Source: Mucidula mucida | Lineage: Eukaryota > Basidiomycota > Agaricomycetes > Agaricales > Physalacriaceae | DNA length: 17,907 bases | Reading direction: 5' to 3' | Assembly (NCBI GenBank): GCA_015501055.1 | Contig: JADNYV010000688.1 | Coordinates: forward strand, 1-17,907 | Part shown: piece after piece, positions 8,972 to 17,155 of the stretch | Numbering within the stretch: position 1 is the stretch's first letter | Layout of the letters: every line of letters starts with the position of its first letter | The notes under the pieces: generated by a model | Seen by the model: only the letters and a program-made list of their open reading frames with translations | What the model was told of the DNA's origin: nothing | Database searches by the model: none | Translations under genes and position numbers: made by a program

Positions 8972-10106
8972 CTACACCTCCAGGAACTTTACAAACTGAA
9001 TGAGCTCCATAAACAAATCCATTCTCGCTGGCGGCAACAAAGCCTGAGCCCGAATTGCCCGAATAAACCGCCTTGTTTCTTCAGACACCAGAAACGTTAT
9101 GGACGACGAAGGATCCGGATGCGCCCTTTGGCGTGCGTAAAACTGCACTCTCGTCCCTACGGCAGGTCCATCTTCCCCACTGAGCGAAATCATTCCCCTG
9201 GATGGATCGCCTGCGGTTATGGTATAGACGCGGTCACCGTGCACGACAGAATTATTCCTCGTCCTTGAACCAATGCGATGTAGCTACGTCCATACCCTTC
9301 TTTTTGGGCGCATCGAGGAGGAGTTGTATGGGATTACGCCCATCGAGTGTGTTGACAAGGTTGCCCTCGCTTTGAGTGACAGTCATAGGCTCGGATAAAG
9401 CGCTAAGCCCGAGAAAATCGAGTGTGTACGTGAGTCGTGGACGATGGTTGAGTGCGAGGCCGACAGCGCCAGAGTCGTGAATGTCATTGTTACGAAACAA
9501 CGTAAAATGTCTTCCAGTAATGAATGGTGTGGATGTGGCGATTAAGCCAAGCTGCCTGGAATTGATTAGGAAGGCCAAATACAAATCGTGTCTGCTTACT
9601 CGTGCGATATTGGACAACTGCGATAATGAAGTTGTGGAGACGAATCCGTAAAATAAACAACCGCGTTGATGTCTGCGGGGCTGGTGAATGTCAATTTGAG
9701 GAAATAGAAAACACGTGTCCACGTACTCGACACCTTGAAGCTCGTCGGGAAGTGGGTCCGTGGATGTCCGCCTGCTCTAAACATCTTCCCAGTCAACATT
9801 TTCCAACGTATCGGACACTTCATCTTTTTTCCTAAACGAATGCCAACATCCGACTTGGTGGATGGGTGTTCCTGCTATGGTAGATCTAAATGGGATAGGA
9901 TCGAAGAATGCCAATGAACAAGTAATGAGATCTGGTCCGTGCGTTGGGGCGGCTAGGCAGCCAACAGAGTTCTTGCTCAGCGCGGTGACTTTGGAAACGA
10001 TATTGCAGAGATCCGTGGACGCGACATTGGGTGATATTGCGAAGACAATCAAGTACAAACCGGCGGCATCTCTTGCCCCGGTCCTTTTCCCTGTACCCGC
10101 AAGCAC
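8972..10106 (-). pseudogene. FIST-domain protein, decayed
   Basis: Coding matches the fungal FIST-domain family (FIST = F-box and intracellular signal transduction, a sensory-type domain related to that of FBXO22). The model is exon 1 up to about 10106 ending at 9734, exon 2 at 9672-9600, and exon 3 at 9555-8972. Introns are 9673-9733 (61 bases, weak donor GTGTCG) and 9556-9599 (44 bases, good GTAAGC...CTAAT...CAG). Recognisable stretches are FAISPNVASTDL, NSVGCLAAPTHGPDL and PFRSTIAGTP in exon 1, and LGLIATSTPFITGR, DSGAVGLALNHRP, VTQSEGNLVNTLDG and TAGDPSRGMISLSG in exon 3. Lesions are an in-frame TAG at 9777-9779 (probably a former Trp), a frameshift near 9252-9256, and no ATG in frame at the 5' end. 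The C-terminus is shorter than usual. A copy of its 3' end is at 16283-16440. Confidence 0.65.
10048..10091. repeat. 44-base block identical to 2401-2444
   Basis: This is a perfect match between the two units, within the N-terminal coding part of the FIST pseudogene. Flanking bases differ at once on both sides. Confidence 0.9.
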
Positions 10107-10302
10107 ACAACTACTACGCTATGTATAATGTTCTGCCAGATTTTCCCGCCAATTCCTCCTTTCTTTGTTCATTCTCTCCAATCGGTCGTCCTCATGCAAC
10201 GAACCGGGCGGATAGTAGCCATGCAAGACCACTGCCTCATCAAAGTCCCCCAGCAATCGCATACCGCGCGGACCTCCGCTCGGCGACAATGCTACATAAA
10301 TT

Positions 10303-10665
10303 ATGAACAGATTCAGCGCGCCTCCGCGTGGTGTCGCCGCGACACCGATCATTACTGGAACCATCGTTTGGCCTGCGCACAGTAGTCTGTTAGATGACTA
10401 GCTTGAAGCTCTACATCTATATTTTCCTGATACTCGCTACACACTGCGCAGATTCACTGAATTTAATCCGTATAGCTGCGAGAGAGGTATGTAGCAACCA
10501 TTTCACGGCGGTTGGCGATCACAATTCTAACGTTTTCATTGGTACAGGTAGGATACAGCGATAACTCCCTTTTTTTCGTTTCTTCCCATCCCCGAGCTTC
10601 GAACCCACCATCGGCGACGCCATCGAGCAGCTCGTTTCTTGAAAACGAATTCCAGGTCGCGTCTG
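10303..10665 (+). pseudogene. Fragment of unknown gene with an intron (unit B)
   Basis: From ATG 10303 the frame reads NRFSAPPRGVAATPIITGTI, matching the unit A fragment at 2542-2664. A further frame (about 10400-10486) encodes a strongly hydrophobic stretch containing LYIYIFLILATHCADSL, likely a membrane helix. It ends at a canonical 61-base intron (10487-10547: GTATGT, branch CTAAC, CAG). The next segment ends with EFQVASVLL and a TAA, aligned with EFHVASIPL in unit A. A TAG at about 10384-10386 and the change of frame before the hydrophobic stretch argue that the gene is broken, unless another intron lies there. Family not recognised. Confidence 0.35.
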
Positions 10666-10930
10666 TTTTGCTCTAAATGGCGCGTAAAATGATGCGACAG
10701 TTGAAGAATATCCTTCTCTTTTGGTGGATTATGTGAGTCTGATATCTCTATTGTCTGTTCTCGTGTGGAATCCCAACCATAGCATTCCCCCGACCCTCTT
10801 TACATGTTTTGCTCGTAAATGGTATCTCCCTCGACACCGACGTGTCCATGGGATTGGCAACGGCGGTACGTGTCATGGCTCTCACGCATACTATTATGAA
10901 TCTGAGCTTTGAATAGCGCCTGGATTTCAG

Positions 10931-11211
10931 ACGGGCGTGCGACGTGTACGCGTCACACCTGACTTAGCAGCCCGCATACAACGCGGCGAGGAAATCTCGC
11001 CTGAAGACCTTGCGCTTCTATTGCGCGTGCCGAACCGGAGGTGATTGTCCCTAGCCAACGAAACCGGCGAAGCGAATCCCTACACCGCCGTCTGAATCGG
11101 TCAGCTGGAGACCGTAACGGGATCAGAAAGACAAGTGAAACAAAGGCGAAAGTAATCCAGGTATGGAGCCGTTCTGCTGCTTACCCAAATGCACGTTGAC
11201 CCTCCTCGTAG
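10931..11211 (+). pseudogene. Exon plus intron remnant of an unknown gene (unit B)
   Basis: This is the counterpart of 2903-3214. After the acceptor at 10929-10930 a short deletion relative to unit A shifts the frame. In the corrected register the peptide reads RVTPDLAARIQRGEEISPED, then ends at a TGA (11042-11044). The 51-base intron at 11161-11211 is conserved in length and ends with unit A. The gene is therefore disrupted in both copies, by different changes. Confidence 0.4.
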
Positions 11212-11407
11212 GTAACCTACGTTATACGATGTTGTGGTTATGTTCGACGTGGCACTCTCATTGTAGGCTCCCATGAATGCAAAATCTATACTTAACGTTC
11301 TCATCGTATGGTGGTCGTTAGGCCGTGGCGAGTAGATTCAGCGTGCAATGTCTCACAGCGTTGTCAGTTTATGAGCCGCGTCCTCCTTGTTCTTTATTGC
11401 CGTCAAG

Positions 11408-12050
11408 ATGCGCTCCGTCCTCGGTATCCTCGCGTATTTTCCCGTCATCTTTGCTCTTGAGACACCGTCAGACGTGCAGCAGGCGTTCGACAATGCCAAT
11501 CTTGGTGCTTTTATCTTGGTTTCAGAAATCTCTGAAATGCCTTCCTCAGATACCAATGCGCTAGAATTCGATCCCACTTGACTCCTCCGAGTCGTTCTTC
11601 CGCAGTCCACTGGCTCGTCCATAGGCCTGGAAGTTGGTAAACAACTCCGGTAAATGTACTCCTTTTCTGGATGATTGAGATTTGACAGTTCTCGATATGA
11701 AGGTACATTTTCCTGATTTTTAATCAATGAGAAACAGTCGTTCTTGGCACGACACCCATGACCTTGTTCAATATCTCTGCGTTCGGCGGACTAGGAAATC
11801 CAATCGCTGAAACTTCATGGTGGTCGCTCCTGAACCAGCCTGAGATCAATGGACCTGAATGGTAATCTTGAATCGAATTTGCATCTACGTCTACTTTAAA
11901 TATTGCGGCAGAAGACATTTCTTCGAATAAATGCGCATTGACCGCTTGGACGCGGTAAGTCACTTTTTTCCGTGAAGAAATCAAAATGAAGACTGACTCA
12001 CTACTCGAGGGTACAGTGGATTGTCTCATTCCTACGCGTTCTCCCGTTGA
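11408..12050 (+). pseudogene. Putative secreted protein of unknown function, broken copy (unit B)
   Basis: The frame opens with MRSVLGILAYFPVIFA, a convincing signal peptide with a predicted cut after Ala, then LETPSDVQQAFDNANLGA. It stays open up to LEFDPT, where a TGA replaces a Leu codon of unit A. The middle exon of unit A (about 3692-3944) is absent: a deletion joins the equivalents of 3622 and 3942. The last part encodes TTPMTLFNISAFGGLGNPI and a well-formed 62-base intron at 11955-12016. The nonsense codon and deletion make this a pseudogene. Unit A carries different lesions, so the parent gene was intact before duplication. Function unknown. Confidence 0.5.
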
Positions 12051-12382
12051 AGTGTGACGCTTGCTTCGAAGCCGATTTATTGCGCCACACTCTTTACGCA
12101 GTTTAGCTGTTACGGAACTGCTAAAACTGGACGTAGAACTCTTGAACAAACAGCGGGCAAACAATGGGCTACAAGTTGTCCAAAAAAGGGCAAGAAAGGT
12201 GCATGCCTTTGTTGGACCAGTAGCGTCAAAACAATCGCAAACAAAGGTGGGAATAAGCGCGTCTCTTCCATTGTCTTCACTCTTACTCCTTCATTCTCTT
12301 CATCGATCATCCTTCATTCTCTTCATCGATCATCCTTCATTCTCTTCATTGATCATCCTACATCCTCCTTACTTTGAAGGCG
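12051..12382 (+). promoter_or_regulatory. Promoter and leader of the 741-aa gene, with a 23-base tandem repeat
   Basis: This is the counterpart of 4363-4678, with extensive matching blocks. The leader is C/T-rich, and at about 12288-12357 it contains three copies of a 23-base unit ('cttcattctcttcatc' followed by 'gatcatc') where unit A has one. This is a local expansion just upstream of the start codon. Confidence 0.6.
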
Positions 12383-14769
12383 ATGTTCTCGATGCCATCT
12401 AAATTCCCGGACCACACACGGCGGCCTCCAGGCTTGTCGAGCGCTTTCGATGGTCGACACGATGCCCACACACACAATTATCATACCCAGGCGCGCGACT
12501 ACGCCAGGGATCGCTCCTCCAACGTTGCAAACACCTTTGGGAATGTAGGCGGGCAATTCAGCGGGTCTCAGGCCTCCTACAGTTATGGCTCAGATGAGTC
12601 TCCCGACGACGCGACGCCCAGTCTTCACCATGCGCAGAACAATGGGCCCTACTATCAGAGCAATGATGGCTTCTCAGACTACCAACGATATCAGCAGAAC
12701 CCTCCCTCGTGCAGCCCCGACAATTCTCAGTCTACTCATTGTCTGCCCAACAATGGCGCCGGTTACGACCAACAATTGCTATATAATAATCAGACTCAAT
12801 CCTACGCGCATGCGCCCTCCCAGCAACTCCCACCGACGAACGCGACTGGACAGTATTTCCTCCCCGGTCCCCCAGAACCGACCCCTCCATCGCCCATCCC
12901 ACAACCTCGCGTTCAGACCGCGACTGCTACTACATATTACGCTCAATCACTCCCCGTACCCGCCACCTCATCGTCGTCATTATCTGACGCTCTCGCCGAA
13001 CCGAAAGGGCGCCAATCGAAAACGATAACGCCCGCAGCGCCGAAGGCCGACAAGAAGCCTGCAGCGCGACGCCCTCGCAAAGCGTCGGCAGCTGAGCAGG
13101 AATCAGCCCAAGATAATAATAGTGGTCTGGCCGCGAAGGTGCCGGCAAAGAGAGGTCGGAAAAGAAAAGCTCCATTGCCCGAGCCAGCGCCAGTTACCCA
13201 GCCCGTCCCAGCATCAGCCGACATACAGGCCCCCGCGGCAGCTCAGGAGGGATTCAAGGTGGCGTCAGTCGACAAATCCCATTCGGCTAGCAACGCCATC
13301 GTACAGAGCGCGACGAAGTCATCTAGATATCAGTCACAGCCACCAGGCGATACAGCTGTTGAAGGTTCTTCTACGACCACCTTGAATAAGAGGAAGCGCG
13401 ATGAGCAGGTTGATGATGCGCAGCGCGACAGAGACCTGATGCCTCCGCCTGCTGCCCCGAGATCCAACTTTTCGAATGGGAAAGGCAAAGGTAGAGCAGT
13501 CGAACCTCCAGCTCCAATTGCTACCAACAACCAAGTAAGTTGATCATCCTCGACGCCCTTGACATTATCTTATTGATTCATCCGTACTAGGTTAATCCCA
13601 ACGTGGGTGTTCCGCAAGCCACACAATCGTACAACTCGTCCACAATTCAGGTATGTCGCTCCATTCATTAATCTCACCATTTGCTGACAATCATGTAGTT
13701 CGTCCTACCCTCGGGGCTGATTACGCTCGCCCAGGATCCTGCTTCATACGGTGGGGTCTGGATTTTCGACCAGAAGTATACTGGCGTTGCATGGCCAGCC
13801 ACAATCCACACATGCGAGGAACTAGCGGACTTTGCCTACAAGAAGGCAGTCAACGCGTCGTTTCAACGTGTCATCTACCTCCCGATGACGAACGACGGCA
13901 AGTTTCGCATTACGAGCCTTTTCTTACTTTCCTTGGGATCGCCGCAGCCTCGGAACCAAGTGCGCTTCGACGCACTGGCAGTTAATACAGCGAGAGTCTT
14001 CCCTCCGCAACAAATGGGTCGATTCCTCGAGCAGCTGCAATTTATGGAAACCCGGCGCCGGAACGAAATGATGTTTGAAGGTATGTATATGAATTTTGAC
14101 CGTGAAACGGATTATATCGTTTACCAATCTTTTACAGAAAACTCCTCTGGAGGACCCAGCAACCCAGCCCCGTCCAATCGTCACCCTCATGTAGGGGCTT
14201 CAAGCTCGAACCGTCAAGTTCAGCAGGCCATGCAGCCAACCTCGTCTTCGGGATACCCCTCTGGTTCTGGTTCTAACTCCTGGAACCATCGTTTTCTGCC
14301 CCAAGAACAGGGTAGGACTCAGCCTAATGTTCAGGTTCCACATATGTCTTCCACCAAGTTCTCCTTTGCCTCTGAGCCTTTGCATCTCCCGACTAGCTCT
14401 GAGTCAACGGCTCCACCAGAGCTGCCCTATCCTTTCTCTTCCTATCCTTCCCCCCCAGTCACTACAAGCGATCGTGGTCCTCCTGCAGAAGACACTAAGA
14501 GTTTCTTGCCGAGCGAAACTCAGGCTGATGTTCAGGCCCCACTGTACCCATCTTCTACCTCTTCCTTTGAATCTGAGGCTGAGGCTGAGGCTCCATGGCA
14601 CGAGCTGCCCTATCCTTTCTCTGCCTATCCTTCCGCCACGAGTACTCCTACGTCCGATGATGATGACTTTTTGACGTACGTGCGCAGGAACGCGGTCAAG
14701 GACGTTGATCATTCTCAAACTCGGACTGAAGCGTCGCGCTCTCTCCTCTCCGAACTTTACGACATCTGA
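12383..14769 (+). CDS. Nuclear-type protein of unknown function, long copy (741 aa, four exons)
   Basis: The model is exons 12383-13534, 13591-13650, 13699-14080 and 14138-14769, with introns of 56, 48 and 57 bases. The joined frame is fully open. The start matches that of the short copy at 4679. Residues ~1-225 are disordered and rich in Gln, Asn, Ser, Pro and Tyr, as in transcription activators. Residues ~226-265 are basic with AT-hook-like RRPRK (229-233) and KRGRKRK (256-262), followed by a KRKR cluster at 336-339. Exon 3 (405-531) is the conserved domain shared with the short copy. The C-terminal part is Ser/Pro-rich, with a duplicated ELPYPFS-x-YPS motif (626 and 687) and an acidic DDDDF stretch. 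It is probably a nuclear, perhaps DNA-associated, protein; that role is inferred from composition only. No named domain is recognised. Confidence 0.8.
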
Positions 14770-14824
14770 GGGAGGAGTTCGATTTACCTCGGCGGCGCTT
14801 CTCACTTTCATCATCGATATCCCT

Positions 14825-15130
14825 ATTCCTCGCGTCACCCCACTCCCTGCATCTCATTGTGTTCTCCTTCTATATCGTGTATCTGCATCTTCATTTCTCT
14901 CACGTTACCCCCCCGCTTTTGATATCTACATCTTCCGACTTGTTATTGTGTTCTCCTCTATATACAACCTCATTCCTCTCGTGTTACCCCCTGCTTTTGA
15001 TACCCACATCTTCCGACTTGTTATCGTGTTCTCCTTGTTTGTGCATCCTCATTCCTCTCGCGTTACCCCTCCTCCCGCGCCACCTCTCCTCCCGCGTTAC
15101 CCCTCCTCCCGCGTCACCCATCCTCTTGCT
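14825..15130 (+). repeat. Pyrimidine-rich tandem repeats 3' of the 741-aa gene
   Basis: About four copies of the same 60-80-base unit as at 5866-6135 are present ('cctcattcctctcgtgttac', 'ccctgcttttgatac', 'acatcttccgacttgttat'). They end in a run of a shorter unit 'cctcccgcgttacccct' (about 15070-15120). The position just after the stop codon is the same as in unit A, so the array was duplicated with the gene and then diverged by copy changes. Confidence 0.7.
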
Positions 15131-15910
15131 CTCACAGCGATCCACATGTTTTAGTTGCTTGTTTATGATATTTAGAGTCTGTAGTCATCGTGTCATCATA
15201 TTCTTCTAAATCCACTCGGCTGCGTCCATTTGTGTTTAGTTCAACAGGAGCTTTTCCAACCGTTCCAAATAGTAAGACCGCCGAGTGTTCATTATCCCAT
15301 ACATGCAGACCGAATTACACTTCAACGTTGACGTCGAGGGAGTCAAAAATGTTTTTGAACACTGAACCTACGCGATTTCTTCCCAATCCCAAAACACCTT
15401 GTCGATAGCTTTGCAGAAGTACATCAGCCATTTTTGGTATCTGCATCTCGTGCAGGGAGATTAGGCGATGTCTTCTCACTTGTTGGATCCCGAGTCTTTC
15501 TTTACCTGCCATGAAGTAAGTTCGACCAGCGACAATCATTTCGTTTCACAATTTCATACATTTCGTCCTGAGCCTCGTCCAGAGTACTTACTGTCCTCGC
15601 CTCAATTCAATATCGATCTTGTTTCCGTGTAGATGTATTTGCTTACCACTATTCAAGCAAGGTTCCTGCCGACCGTAGACGGCACTTGAGTACTGATTCT
15701 CTCCATCGAATACTCAAGAAAGGTAGGTAAACTCTCAGGTGAACTCCTCAGTTACGCAAACGGAACCGCATAGACTATCATTGACACTATCAAAGATAGA
15801 GGGCCCATTCATCGTGAATTTCTGCAAACTAACTCTGCCGCGTTACGCAGTCAATTTTCCAATAATGTATCTATCCTCTGCAACCGACTACTTGAATGCC
15901 GTTTCAATAT
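15131..15910. other. Spacer after unit B
   Basis: No gene is supported. Parts resemble 6136-7016 (see that entry). Around 15785-15797 'actatcaaagata' equals the 5' end of the tRNA-Asp copies read on the plus strand, and the following ~100 bases resemble 8625-8715. This looks like the site of a third tRNA copy of which only the tip remains. Confidence 0.45.
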
Positions 15911-15934
15911 GAAGGAAGGAAGGAAGGAAGGAAG
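15911..15934. repeat. GAAG microsatellite (six units)
   Basis: Six perfect tandem copies of the tetranucleotide gaag. They sit in the spacer that, in unit B, corresponds to the region just right of the tRNA pseudogene. Confidence 0.9.
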
Positions 15935-16059
15935 TCGAACGGTTCTTGGTGCCGATAACATACGAGCGGATTAGGACAAACTAACCAACCGATATGCGTT
16001 ACAGCTCATATCCCAGGAAGTGCGGCAATTTCTCGCCAGCGCAGGAGGGAACAATATCC

Positions 16060-16440
16060 TTCGTTGGGCGCCTCGTTAGTTCATAATCGAAATCGGCTTA
16101 TTTGTCGTCGACATTAATTTCGACCTTTAGAACTGTATTCGAAGCGGCCAAATCCCTTTCGGCCATCCGCTACAGTTTCGAGGCTCTACAAATGTTTTTA
16201 GCTCAGCACGTAGCCTAATGGCCAATTACTTTCCAGCTACCCTAACGCAGTCGCGTACGCTCAGAACGTCAACCACGCCACCCCTCCAGGAACTTTACAA
16301 ACCGAATGATCTCCATACACAAATCCATTCTCGCTGGCGGCAACAAACCTGATCCCGAATCGCCCCGATAAACGGCCTTGTTTCCTTCAGACACCAGAAA
16401 CGTTGTACAGGACGAAGGATCCGGAACTTCATGGACATGC
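16060..16440 (-). pseudogene. FIST-gene 3'-end relic with its 3' flank
   Basis: The sequence aligns with 8760-9130: the 3' flank (16090-16282) and the last ~50 codons of the FIST pseudogene (16283-16440). Recognisable minus-strand peptide pieces are TFLVSEGN and LLPPARMDL, split by small indels, and the stop codon equivalent is lost (TAG to TGG). Only the 3' end is present; the similarity stops near 16440. Confidence 0.65.
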
Positions 16441-16604
16441 ACATCTTGTCACACGTAAAAGTGAATTTCCGTCGTGACGCCAGAACGTTGAAGCGGGTAA
16501 TACTTGGTCTAGATGTGTTTAAGTCCGCGCGGGCGTCAGCTCTGCTAATATTCGAGAGCAGAAGAAGGAGCCGGAAAAGCACTAGAAGGAATTTGATTAT
16601 CCAA

Positions 16605-16796
16605 AACGGTGTTGCGAACGGCAGTGTTTTAAAAAGAACGCGCACGAATGCTCCTCCACGCGAAGAAAACGGAACGAGATTGAGATCACCGGCTTTTCTC
16701 TCTTCCCAGGACTGAGGATATTATCTTTGCGTCCTAGGCTAAGGCAACGGATTGTTGGATGGCATCCCAATTGGTGGCTACGATCATTGGAAAGTC
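16605..16796 (-). pseudogene. APH-family kinase, 5'-end relic fused next to the FIST relic
   Basis: Minus-strand reading gives ATNWDAIQQSVALA, then a TAG where the intact kinase continues with Leu-Asp-Ala-Lys. The DNA remains alignable with 2030-2210 (including 'cgcgaagaaaacgg' and 'aggcaacgg.ttgttgga') as far as the codons for TAVRNTV. Several indels break the frame. Its order relative to the FIST relic (FIST end on the left, kinase start on the right) differs from unit B, where the kinase lies left of FIST. It is therefore either the edge of a further unit or a rearrangement. Confidence 0.65.
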
Positions 16797-17155
16797 TTCA
16801 AAGCAAACAGAGGTCGAGTTCAACGTGATGCATTTTGAAACGGTGTGGTGTATGCTGTCTCGGAGGTGGCGTTCCAACATCTCCATGACAGACCTGAGAC
16901 CTGAACTTCCTCTAGGATGCTTTACTCTCACAACGGAACATCACGATGGGAAGACGCGACAAAGTTTGAAGAGTAGCGACTTGAGCGGCTTGCACTTGAA
17001 TGGCAATGAACGGTGATCTGGCAAGTGCAAATCTAATTGTAAATGTATTAGTATAGCAGTTCCAGAATGAATGTCCTGGGAGATATCCTATATTAACACA
17101 CCGTGAATGACGAGAAAACCAAAACAACGCACTATCAAGTCTAATGTGTAATGGT
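16797..17155. other. Intergenic region between the relics and the carrier gene
   Basis: I see no gene, RNA or clear repeat. It includes the 3' flank of the carrier gene on the minus strand. Confidence 0.4.

Noticed and set aside
10595..10620. Possible tRNA T-arm 'ttcgaaccca' on the minus strand
   Set aside because: Flanking bases do not pair as a T stem, and no anticodon or acceptor stem is found around it.
12061..12402. 113-aa plus ORF upstream of the long gene
   Set aside because: It spans the promoter and the tandem-repeat leader, overlaps the start of the real gene in another frame, and has no equivalent frame kept in unit A.
13924..14190. Minus-strand ORFs inside exons 3 and 4 of the long gene
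   Set aside because: They are shadows of a plus-strand gene with conserved introns and an intact joined frame.
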